This document shows positions 36,459-44,201 of a stretch of 64,000 nt of DNA, piece after piece. The DNA comes from Romboutsia hominis. GTDB lineage: Bacteria; Bacillota; Clostridia; Peptostreptococcales; Peptostreptococcaceae. The notes under the pieces were generated by a model, which made no database searches, was not told where the DNA came from, and saw nothing but the letters and a program-made list of their open reading frames with translations. The translations under genes and the position numbers were made by a program. The stretch is from NCBI RefSeq assembly GCF_900002575.1, contig NZ_LN650648.1, forward strand, positions 434,001 to 498,000. The letters are read 5' to 3'. Positions within the stretch are counted from its first letter, which is position 1; each line of letters begins with the position of its first letter.

Positions 36459-36938
36459 GTGAGTAAGGTAAAAACTAATGTATGTAGAATACTAGACTCT
36501 AAAAAAATAAAATATAATATGTACTCTTATGAATTCAAAAAAGGAGAACATGTAGATGGAGTTGAAGTAGCTCAGAAGATAGGTAAAGATGTTAGCATAG
36601 TATATAAAACATTAGTAGCTATATCTCAAAGTAAAAACATATATGTATATGTTATACCTGTAAATGAACATTTAGACTTAAAAAAAGCAGCAAAAGTAGC
36701 TAACGAAAAAAGTATAGAGATGATTAATGTAAATGATATAAATAAGTTTACTGGATATATAAGGGGGGGATGTTCACCTATAGGTATGAAAAAACTTTAT
36801 AAAACTTTTGTAAATGAAAGTGCAAAAGAACTTGATAACATTATAGTTAGCGCTGGTAAAATAGGTTACCAAGTAGAGATTTCACCAAAAGATTTAAAAG
36901 ATATAATTAATTTAGAGTTTAGAGATATTATAAAATAA
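36459..36938 (+). CDS. ybaK: Cys-tRNA(Pro) deacylase YbaK/EbsC
   Basis: This 159-residue YbaK-type trans-editing factor hydrolyses Cys-tRNA(Pro) formed by prolyl-tRNA synthetase. Family segments are KKIKYNMYSYEF, VAQKIGKDVSIVYKTLVA with the conserved Lys of the active site, IPVNEHLDLKKAAKV, and GYIRGGCSPIGMKK. The start is GTG at 36459 with AAGGGAGAT upstream, 3 nt after the peptidase stop. It ends at a strong terminator. Confidence 0.94.
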   Translation: MSKVKTNVCRILDSKKIKYNMYSYEFKKGEHVDGVEVAQKIGKDVSIVYKTLVAISQSKNIYVYVIPVNEHLDLKKAAKVANEKSIEMINVNDINKFTGYIRGGCSPIGMKKLYKTFVNESAKELDNIIVSAGKIGYQVEISPKDLKDIINLEFRDIIK

Positions 36939-36970
36939 AAAAGAGGGTAAATACCCTCTTTTTTATTTTA
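36937..36970 (+). terminator. Rho-independent terminator of pepP-ybaK
   Basis: AAAAAAGAGGGTA and TACCCTCTTTTTT form a compact stem with a T tract. Confidence 0.9.
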
Positions 36971-37012
36971 TATAAAAAATTATGTTTTTATAAAGTTAGG
37001 TAAATATAAATT

Positions 37013-37225
37013 TTACATCATAGCCATAAAGTAATCTATTGCTATATAAATCCCTGAAAGTCCTACTAAGCCGTATACTATTTTGCTTAAAGTATTTATA
37101 TTACCAAATCTTCCTCCACCAGCACAAATTGCTGCAACTAAATCAAAATTAGCGATACTTACTAGACCCCAATTTATAGCACCAATAATAACTAGTATAA
37201 GAGCTATATCATATAACATATCCAT
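37013..37225 (-). CDS. DUF378 family small membrane protein
   Basis: This 70-residue protein has two TM helices. The N-terminal motif IALILVIIGAINWGLVSIANFDLVAAI is the DUF378 hallmark, with INWGL. The second helix is KIVYGLVGLSGIYIAIDYF. The function is unknown. The ATG has a TTTGGAGGTATAACT RBS. It is transcribed alone, opposite to its neighbours. Confidence 0.9.
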   Translation of the reverse strand: MDMLYDIALILVIIGAINWGLVSIANFDLVAAICAGGGRFGNINTLSKIVYGLVGLSGIYIAIDYFMAMM

Positions 37226-37397
37226 AGTTATACCTCCAAAAAAATTATTTGTATATTATATGATTAACAAATAATTACATTTTATACATAATATTAAAAT
37301 AATTAAAATATAAGCAATATATTGTTAAAATTTGTAAAAAATGATAAAGTCTAATTGTGTTACGAATATTAAAAATAAAAATGGGGTGTATGTTCGA

Positions 37398-38237
37398 GTG
37401 AGAGAAATTAAATCTCATAAAATTACAGAAGTAGTAAAAAAAATGTGTATAGACGCTAACATAAATTTAGGAGAGGATGTTGTATGCGCTATACATAATA
37501 ATTTAGAAAAAGAGGAAAGTGAATTAGGGAAGAATATATTACATGTACTTTTAGAAAACATACAAGTAGCAAATGAAAAAAAAATACCAATCTGTCAAGA
37601 TACTGGTATGGCAGTGTTTTTTGTAAAAGTAGGTCAAGAAGTATTAGTAAGAGGAAGTACAATAGAAGTTGCTATAAACGAAGGTGTTAGACAAGGATAT
37701 GAAGAAGGATACCTTAGAAAATCTGTAGTAGATCCTATAAATAGAATTAACACGAAAGATAATACTCCAGCTATAATACACTATGAAATGGTAAAGGGAG
37801 ATAAGATAGAGATAGAATTTGCTCCTAAAGGTTTTGGTAGTGAAAATATGAGTAAAATGAAGATGCTAAAACCATCTGATGGGGTAAAGGGGATAAAAGA
37901 ATTTATAATAAATACAGTATCAGAAGCTGGTCCTAATCCATGTCCACCTATAGTTGTAGGTGTTGGTGTAGGTGGTACTATAGATAAGTGTGCTCAAATA
38001 TCAAAAAAAGCTTTACTTAGAAACATTGGAGAACATAGTAAAGATAGATTTATAGCAGAATTAGAGAGGGAATTATTAGCAGAAATCAATAAATTGGGAA
38101 TAGGACCACAAGGTTTAGGTGGAAATACGACAGCTCTTTCTGTAAATATAGAAACATTTCCAACTCATATAGCAGGTCTTCCTGTTGTAGTAAATATAAA
38201 CTGTCATGCTTCAAGACACAAAAAAGTTATAATATAG
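37398..38237 (+). CDS. Fumarate hydratase class I, alpha subunit
   Basis: This 279-residue alpha (N-terminal) half of the two-subunit, oxygen-sensitive 4Fe-4S fumarase interconverts fumarate and malate. Cluster cysteines are seen in ICQDTGMA, GPNPCPP and TIDKCA. The frame reaches back to an ATG at 37341, but family members begin at MREI..., so I take the GTG at 37398 with GGGGTG upstream. The beta subunit follows 9 nt later and a malic enzyme after that, so the three form an operon converting fumarate to pyruvate. Confidence 0.93.
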   Translation: MREIKSHKITEVVKKMCIDANINLGEDVVCAIHNNLEKEESELGKNILHVLLENIQVANEKKIPICQDTGMAVFFVKVGQEVLVRGSTIEVAINEGVRQGYEEGYLRKSVVDPINRINTKDNTPAIIHYEMVKGDKIEIEFAPKGFGSENMSKMKMLKPSDGVKGIKEFIINTVSEAGPNPCPPIVVGVGVGGTIDKCAQISKKALLRNIGEHSKDRFIAELERELLAEINKLGIGPQGLGGNTTALSVNIETFPTHIAGLPVVVNINCHASRHKKVII

Positions 38238-38246
38238 GGGTGGTTT

Positions 38247-38795
38247 ATGATTAAATTAAATATGTCGTTATCCAACGAAGAAATAATCAAGTTGAGATGT
38301 GGAGATGTAGTAAGTTTAAGTGGAACTATATATACTGCAAGGGATGCTGCTCATAAAAGACTTATTGAAACTATAGAAAGAAAAGAAAAAATGCCTTTTG
38401 ATATATGCGGACAGGCTATATATTATGTTGGACCAACTCCAAATAAGCCAAATGAGGTGATAGGTTCAGCAGGGCCAACTACAAGTTATAGAATGGATGA
38501 CTTAACTATTCCTCTATTAGAAAGGGGTCTTAAGGTTATGATTGGAAAAGGCAAAAGAAGTGAAGCTGTAATAGAAGGTATCAAAAAACATAAGGCTGTA
38601 TACTTTGCGGCGATAGGTGGTGCAGGTGCTTATATATCAAATTCTATAAAATCTTGTGAAGTTATAGCTTATGATGATTTAGGTGCAGAGGCAATAAGAA
38701 GATTAGAAATAGAAGATTTGCAATTAATTGTAGCTATAGATAGTTATGGTGAAAATATATACGAAAAAGGTAGGAGACTTTATTGTAAAAGATAA
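38247..38795 (+). CDS. Fumarate hydratase class I, beta subunit
   Basis: This 182-residue C-terminal subunit of class I fumarase shows the family landmarks LSGTIYTARDAAHKRL, GQAIYYVGPTPNKP, GSAGPTTSYRMD, GKGKRSEAV and the end IDSYGENIYEKG. It pairs with the alpha subunit directly upstream to form the active enzyme. GGGGTGG lies before the ATG. Confidence 0.94.
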   Translation: MIKLNMSLSNEEIIKLRCGDVVSLSGTIYTARDAAHKRLIETIERKEKMPFDICGQAIYYVGPTPNKPNEVIGSAGPTTSYRMDDLTIPLLERGLKVMIGKGKRSEAVIEGIKKHKAVYFAAIGGAGAYISNSIKSCEVIAYDDLGAEAIRRLEIEDLQLIVAIDSYGENIYEKGRRLYCKR

Positions 38796-38811
38796 AACAC
38801 GGAGGTAGAAT

Positions 38812-39990
38812 ATGTCTAAAGATTATGCACAATTAGCTTTAAAAATGCACGAAGAAAACAAAGGGAAAATAAGTGTAGTAAGTAAGGTAAAAGTAGAGAA
38901 TAGAGATGAATTAGCAGTAGCATACACTCCAGGTGTTGCCAGACCTTGTCAAGAAATACATAAAAATAAAGATGATGTTTATAGATATACATCAAAAGGG
39001 AATATTGTTGCGGTAGTTAGTGATGGAAGTGCTGTTTTAGGACTTGGGAATATAGGTGCAGAAGCATCTATACCTGTTATGGAGGGAAAAGCAATATTAT
39101 TTAAAGAGTTTGCGAATGTAGATTCATTCCCTATATGTCTTAAAACAAATGATGTAGATGAAATAGTAAATACCGTAAAATTAATGGAGCCAGTATTTGG
39201 AGGAATAAACTTAGAGGATATAAGTTCTCCTAGATGTTTTGAAATAGAATCTAGATTAAAAAAAGAAATGGATATACCTGTATTTCATGATGATCAACAT
39301 GGTACGGCTATAGTTGTTGCATCAGCTATAATAAACTATTCAAAATTATCTGGTAAAAATATCGAGGATTTAGAAATAGTAATAAACGGACCGGGAGCTG
39401 CAGGATTAGCTATAGGAAAGATACTATTAAGTATGAAGGTTAAGAATGTAATATTCTGTAATGAATATGGTGCTATAAATGAAGAAATGGACAATCTAAA
39501 CTGGGCACAGAAAGATATGTTAGATATAACGAACATTAGAAATGAAAGAGGAACTTTAAAAGAAGTAATAAAAGGTAAAGACGTGTTTATAGGTGTATCT
39601 GCGCCAAACTTATTAGATAGAGAAGATATAAAAACTATGGCAGATAAGTCTATGGTTTTAGCTATGGCAAATCCAATACCTGAAATAATGCCAGATGAAG
39701 CTAAAGCAGGAGGGGCTCTTGTAGTTGGAACAGGAAGGTCAGATTTTCCTAATCAAGTAAATAATGTATTGGCATTTCCAGGTGTATTTAGAGGGGCATT
39801 AGATGTTAGGGCTAGTGATATAAACGAAGAAATGAAAATTGCGGCAGCTTATGCAATAGCAAATACAATAGGAAAAGAAGAAATATCTTCAGAAAATATA
39901 ATACCAGATCCGTTCAATAAAGATGTTACTAATAATGTAGCAAATGCTGTTAAAAAAGCTGCTATAAAAACTAAAGTTAATAGAATCTAA
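38812..39990 (+). CDS. NAD(P)-dependent malic enzyme
   Basis: This 392-residue malic enzyme of the short bacterial type oxidatively decarboxylates malate to pyruvate and CO2. Motifs are VAYTPGVARPCQEI, the metal region FHDDQHGTAIVV, the Rossmann loop NGPGAAGLAIGK and MANPIPEI. There is no C-terminal phosphotransacetylase domain. AACACGGAGGT precedes the ATG. Linked to fumarase upstream, it lets fumarate (for example from aspartate or argininosuccinate breakdown) reach pyruvate. Confidence 0.95.
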   Translation: MSKDYAQLALKMHEENKGKISVVSKVKVENRDELAVAYTPGVARPCQEIHKNKDDVYRYTSKGNIVAVVSDGSAVLGLGNIGAEASIPVMEGKAILFKEFANVDSFPICLKTNDVDEIVNTVKLMEPVFGGINLEDISSPRCFEIESRLKKEMDIPVFHDDQHGTAIVVASAIINYSKLSGKNIEDLEIVINGPGAAGLAIGKILLSMKVKNVIFCNEYGAINEEMDNLNWAQKDMLDITNIRNERGTLKEVIKGKDVFIGVSAPNLLDREDIKTMADKSMVLAMANPIPEIMPDEAKAGGALVVGTGRSDFPNQVNNVLAFPGVFRGALDVRASDINEEMKIAAAYAIANTIGKEEISSENIIPDPFNKDVTNNVANAVKKAAIKTKVNRI

Positions 39991-40030
39991 TAAAAAATGG
40001 AGTTTACAATTAAGTAAACTCCATTTTTTA
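39991..40030. terminator. Bidirectional terminator
   Basis: AAAAAATGGAGTTTAC and GTAAACTCCATTTTTT form a stem with flanking A/T tracts between the convergent malic enzyme and cvfB genes. Confidence 0.9.
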
Positions 40031-40035
40031 TATTT

Positions 40036-40878
40036 TTATTTTAAATATGTTCCATTTTCATTTTGATATATATAATCTTTTTTCATTAGTACTCCAAGAG
40101 CACGTTTAAAGTTTTTCTTACTGCTTTTAAATTCTTTTGATATATCTTCTGGAGAACTTTTATCATTAAAATTCATATGACCATCATTACTCTTTAAATA
40201 ATCTATTATTTGAGACTCAAGAGAATCTAGTTCATTTTTTCTTTCTTGTCTAGGAGTAAGTCCTAACTTTCCATCTTCATAAATCTTTATAACTCTTAGA
40301 TTTTCAAGTTTATCTCCATGTTTTAAATCTGTAAAGTATTCATTAGCAAGTATAACTGCAGCATATTTATTATCTACACATACCATAGCGCTATTATTAG
40401 TTTGGAATCCATAAACTATACCAGAAACTGTATCTCCTATATTATAACTGTGGTCTGTTGTTAATAAACTATCTATATCTGTCGTAGCAGCAAGCCTACC
40501 TGTTTTATCAAGATATATATTGAATAAATATCTATTCCCCTTTTCTAAATCGTAAGTTTTAGCTTTAAAAGGAACTAATATATCTTTTGGAAGTCCAATA
40601 TCTATAAAGCTACCTATTTTAGTGTGAGCAACAACTTTTAAGTAGCATATTTCATCTACTTTACCTTTAGGAGGTATAAGTGTAGCTGTACGTCTACCTT
40701 CTGAATCTATATAGATAAATGCATTTACTACATCTCCAAGTTCTATTTTGTTATGTCCTATAAATCTTTTATGAAGTAAAATATCATCCTTTGAATTAGA
40801 TGTTTTTCCATCTAAAAAATAACCAAAGCTTGTTTCTCTCTTAACTTCAAGTTTATTGAAATCACCTATTTTTATCAA
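40036..40878 (-). CDS. cvfB: CvfB-like S1 RNA-binding protein
   Basis: This 280-residue protein has three S1-like OB folds (about 1-65, 68-130, 140-205) and a C-terminal winged-helix domain (about 220-280) ending in KNFKRALGVLMKKDYIYQNENGTYLK. This architecture is that of CvfB/YitL, an RNA-binding regulator of virulence and gene expression in Firmicutes. An AAGGAGATGATAAAACTTG segment lies before the ATG. It stands alone. Confidence 0.9.
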   Translation of the reverse strand: MIKIGDFNKLEVKRETSFGYFLDGKTSNSKDDILLHKRFIGHNKIELGDVVNAFIYIDSEGRRTATLIPPKGKVDEICYLKVVAHTKIGSFIDIGLPKDILVPFKAKTYDLEKGNRYLFNIYLDKTGRLAATTDIDSLLTTDHSYNIGDTVSGIVYGFQTNNSAMVCVDNKYAAVILANEYFTDLKHGDKLENLRVIKIYEDGKLGLTPRQERKNELDSLESQIIDYLKSNDGHMNFNDKSSPEDISKEFKSSKKNFKRALGVLMKKDYIYQNENGTYLK

Positions 40879-41216
40879 GTTTTATCATCTCCTTAAATTT
40901 TGATTTAATATATACGATTAAAATAATTAAATACTATGCTTTTATTAAAATTAAAATATGTAAGTTTAATAGTGTATCTTAATATAATACCATAGAAAGC
41001 ACACATGTTAAACAAAATATTACATATAACATATAAAGAACATGATGCAAAAACATTATTTTTATCGTATAATGAATTATTTAAAATTTGTCATTGTATA
41101 TACTTAAAAATATTTTATGCAAATTTTAAATAAACTATTGAATAGATAGATAGAAATAAAGTACAATTGGTATATACCAAAATAAATATTACAACATAAA
41201 AAGAGTGGTGAAAAAT
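40879..41216 (+). promoter_or_regulatory. Upstream region and promoter of nagRAB
   Basis: This is 338 nt without a gene. A sigma-A-like promoter is visible near its end: TTGAAT (41138-41143), an 18-nt spacer and TACAAT (41162-41167), overlapping the palindromic operator at 41167-41180. The rest is AT-rich with nothing recognised. Confidence 0.5.
41167..41180. promoter_or_regulatory. NagR-type operator (perfect palindrome)
   Basis: TTGGTATATACCAA is a 14-bp perfect palindrome starting at the last base of the predicted -10 and covering the start-site region of the nag operon. It resembles the GG(T/A)-rich palindromic sites bound by NagR/YvoA-type GntR regulators. Its position implies repression of nagRAB, relieved by an aminosugar phosphate. 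Confidence 0.7.
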
Positions 41217-41951
41217 ATGGAAATAGTAGATAAAAATATTACCACTCCACTTCACATACAATTAAGTTCTATAATTAGAAAAATGATAGAAGATGGAGAA
41301 TTAAAAGAAGGAGACGCTATAATACCTGAAAGAGAGCTTTGTTCTAGACAAAATGTAAGTCGCATGACTGTCAATAAGGCGATTATGGGTCTTGTAAGTG
41401 AAGGAATATTATATAGAGTACAAGGTAAAGGTACATTTGTTGCTAAGGAAAAGAAAAAATATGAGTTCTCAAATGTAAAAGGATTTACAGATGTAATGAA
41501 AGAAAAGGGTATAAACATAAGGACTGATATACTATCTTTTGAAATGGAAGTACCAAGTGACTTAATAAAAAATAAATTAAACATAAAAGATGAAAAGACT
41601 AATGTATATAAGGTAGTTAGACTAAGGTATACAGATGGAGAGCCATTTGGTATAGAAACTGTCTATCTGTCGGAGCAAATGTGCAAAGGTTTTACTAAAG
41701 GGATGTTAGATAATAATTCGTTATATAAAATGCTAAGTGAAAACTATAACTATAAGATAACAAAAGCTAGGCAGACTATGGAGCCAGTGATTTTATCAGA
41801 AGAAGAATCTAATATATTAGATACAGAAGAAGGATCATTAGCACTTAAGCTTCAAAGAAATTCATATAATACTGAAGGTAAGCCAATAGAATATACAATA
41901 TCTATATTTAGAAGTGATAAGTATCAATATGAGTTAATATTAAGTGAGTAG
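41217..41951 (+). CDS. nagR: GntR family regulator with UTRA domain, NagR-like
   Basis: This 244-residue HutC/GntR regulator has an N-terminal winged HTH (ERELCSRQNVSRMTVNKAIMGLVSEGILYRVQGKGTFVA) and a C-terminal UTRA effector domain (about 90-240). UTRA domains of this group sense glucosamine-6-P or GlcNAc-6-P. The start ATG at 41217 follows GAGTGGTG; an in-frame GTG at 41205 is less likely. nagA starts 11 nt downstream. A palindromic operator overlaps the promoter, so it is probably autoregulated. Confidence 0.92.
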   Translation: MEIVDKNITTPLHIQLSSIIRKMIEDGELKEGDAIIPERELCSRQNVSRMTVNKAIMGLVSEGILYRVQGKGTFVAKEKKKYEFSNVKGFTDVMKEKGINIRTDILSFEMEVPSDLIKNKLNIKDEKTNVYKVVRLRYTDGEPFGIETVYLSEQMCKGFTKGMLDNNSLYKMLSENYNYKITKARQTMEPVILSEEESNILDTEEGSLALKLQRNSYNTEGKPIEYTISIFRSDKYQYELILSE

Positions 41952-41962
41952 GGGTGATAAGT

Positions 41963-43093
41963 ATGAAATGTATAGTTAATGGAAAAATAGTTTTAGAAAA
42001 TCAAATATTAGAAAATAAAGTACTAGTATTTAATGAGAAGATAATCAATATAGTTAATGAAGCACCAAAAGATTGTGAAATAATAGATGCCAATGGAAAT
42101 TATGTATGTCCTGGATTAATAGATATACATATACATGGCAACATGGGAAAAGATACAATGGATGGCACTGATGATGCTATTTGTACGATAGCTAAATCCA
42201 TAGCAAGACATGGTGTAAGTTCATTTTTACCAACAACAATGACTATGGATGAAAAGAGTATAACAAATGCCATAGACACTATAAAGAAATATATGGATAA
42301 AGATACTAAAGGGGCCCAAATTATAGGGACTCATTTGGAAGGGCCATTTATAAATAAAGATTATAAAGGAGCTCAAAATGAAAAATTTATAGTTGCTCCA
42401 ACTTATGAATTTATAGAAAAATACAAGGATGTAATAAAGATAATAACTTATGCGCCAGAAAAAGATGTAGATATGGAATTTACAAAAAAAATTAAAGCTA
42501 ACACAGACATAGTTTTATCAATAGGTCATAGTAAAGCTACGTATGATGAAGCAAAAGAAGCTATAAATATGGGAGCGAGTAATATAACACATACATTTAA
42601 TGGAATGAGCGGACTAAATCATAGAAATCCTGGGGTTGTTGGAGCTGCTCTTACAACTAATGTATATTGTGAGGTAATAGCTGATGAGATACATATAATG
42701 AAGGATTTATTCCAATTTATCTTGAATAATAAAGGTGAAGATAAGATAATTCTTATAACGGATTCAATAGAAGCTGGTGGATTAGAAGATGGAGAATATT
42801 CTTTAGGTGGTCAAAAGGTCATTGTTAAAAGTAATCAAGCAAGGTTAGAAAGTGGAAGTTTGGCAGGAAGTGTTATGCCTCTTAATAAGATGGTTTACAA
42901 TTTTATGAATAATACTAATTTAGATATGAGAAAAGTTATAAAATTAGCATCAATAAACCCTGCCAAATCAATAGGCATAGATAACAAAAAGGGTAGTATA
43001 GAAATAGGAAAGGATGCAGATATAGCTATATTTGATAAGGATATAAACTGTCATATGACTATAAACTGTGGAAAAGTAATATACAAAAAATAG
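41963..43093 (+). CDS. nagA: N-acetylglucosamine-6-phosphate deacetylase
   Basis: This 376-residue amidohydrolase converts GlcNAc-6-P to GlcN-6-P and acetate. Motifs are CPGLIDIHIHGNMGKDTMD (H-x-H), GTHLEGPFINKDYKGAQ with the metal-binding Glu, IGHSKATYDEA, THTFNGMSGLNHRNPG and ITDSIEAGG with the catalytic Asp. The start at 41963 follows AGGGGTGATAAGT. It is the second gene of the nagRAB operon. Confidence 0.95.
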   Translation: MKCIVNGKIVLENQILENKVLVFNEKIINIVNEAPKDCEIIDANGNYVCPGLIDIHIHGNMGKDTMDGTDDAICTIAKSIARHGVSSFLPTTMTMDEKSITNAIDTIKKYMDKDTKGAQIIGTHLEGPFINKDYKGAQNEKFIVAPTYEFIEKYKDVIKIITYAPEKDVDMEFTKKIKANTDIVLSIGHSKATYDEAKEAINMGASNITHTFNGMSGLNHRNPGVVGAALTTNVYCEVIADEIHIMKDLFQFILNNKGEDKIILITDSIEAGGLEDGEYSLGGQKVIVKSNQARLESGSLAGSVMPLNKMVYNFMNNTNLDMRKVIKLASINPAKSIGIDNKKGSIEIGKDADIAIFDKDINCHMTINCGKVIYKK

Positions 43094-43111
43094 ATGAGGG
43101 GATAATTTATC

Positions 43112-43861
43112 ATGAGAATATTAGTATGTAAAGATTACAATGAAATGAGTAAAAAAGCTGCACAAATGATAGCGAGTCAATTAACACTAAAGCCAGATTC
43201 TGTTTTAGGATTAGCTACAGGAAGTACTCCAATAGGAATGTATAAAGAATTAGTAAGTATGTATGAAGAAGGTCTTATAGACTTTTCTGAAGTTAAAACA
43301 TTTAATTTAGATGAATACTTTGAACTTCCAAAATCTAATGAGCAAAGTTATGACTATTTTATGAGAGAAAATTTATTTAATCATATAAATATAAAAGAAG
43401 AAAATATACATATACCAAATGGTATGACTGATAATATAGAAAAAGAATGCAAAAACTATGATGAGGCTATTAAGGAAGCTGGAGGAGTAGATATACAAGT
43501 GTTAGGTATAGGTCACAATGCCCATATAGGATTTAATGAACCTACAATAAACTTTGAAAGAGGAACTCATCTAGTTAATTTAAAGGAAAGTACAATAGAA
43601 GCTAATGCAAGATTTTTTGATAGCATAGATGAGGTACCTAAAAAGGCTATAACTATGGGGACTGGTTCAATATTTAAGTCTAAAAAAATAATGCTTTTAG
43701 CATCAGGGGAAGGAAAAGCAGAAGCTATATACAATACAGTTTACGGAAAAGTTTTACCAGAAGTACCAGCATCAATATTACAATTTCATAATGATATAGT
43801 ATTAATCTTAGATAAAGACTCAGCAAGTAAGTTAGATCCAAAAGATTATAAGTTAGTATAA
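43112..43861 (+). CDS. nagB: Glucosamine-6-phosphate deaminase
   Basis: This 249-residue sugar-isomerase-fold enzyme converts GlcN-6-P to fructose-6-P and ammonia. Signatures are LGLATGSTPIGMYKEL, FNLDEYFELP, GIGHNAHIGFNEP and KAITMGTGSIF. The length is normal. The ATG is preceded by GAGGGGATAATTTATC. It ends the nag operon, with a terminator 3 nt after the stop. Confidence 0.96.
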   Translation: MRILVCKDYNEMSKKAAQMIASQLTLKPDSVLGLATGSTPIGMYKELVSMYEEGLIDFSEVKTFNLDEYFELPKSNEQSYDYFMRENLFNHINIKEENIHIPNGMTDNIEKECKNYDEAIKEAGGVDIQVLGIGHNAHIGFNEPTINFERGTHLVNLKESTIEANARFFDSIDEVPKKAITMGTGSIFKSKKIMLLASGEGKAEAIYNTVYGKVLPEVPASILQFHNDIVLILDKDSASKLDPKDYKLV

Positions 43862-43863
43862 AA

Positions 43864-43893
43864 AATAACACCTCATATGAGGTGTTATTTTTT
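43864..43893 (+). terminator. Rho-independent terminator of nagRAB
   Basis: AATAACACCTCAT and ATGAGGTGTTATT form a perfect stem with a T tract. Confidence 0.9.
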
Positions 43894-44201
43894 ATTAATT
43901 AAAATTATATTTTAAGTATTTATATTTCATTAAATGGTATAAAAAATTGTACAACTGGGTTTTAGATGATTATTTAACCAATAGAGAAATTTTTTAAACC
44001 TATACTAATTTTCATATGAATTTAAGTATTATAAATCTATATATGAATATTAGGTATCAATAATTTTATTTTTTGAAATTTGATTTTAAAAAGTTTTTAG
44101 GGGTAAGAATGGTAAGTAGCAATAATTTCCATTATTTTATAATGTTCTATTTAATAAAACTTTTATTTGAATCTTAATTAAATAAAGGGGGGAAAAATCT
44201 A
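43894..44201 (+). other. Gene-free region upstream of the LRR surface protein
   Basis: This 308-nt stretch is very AT-rich and should contain the LRR gene promoter. I looked for a c-di-GMP riboswitch, common before clostridial surface genes, and found no matching motif. A strong AAAGGGGGGA site precedes the LRR start. Confidence 0.4.

Noticed and set aside
37341-37397. N-terminal extension of fumarase alpha from the ATG at 37341
   Set aside because: No RBS; family members start at the MREI position, and a GGGGTG site precedes the GTG at 37398.
43894-44201. A c-di-GMP riboswitch before the LRR adhesin
   Set aside because: No conserved core motif of type I or II was found in the region.
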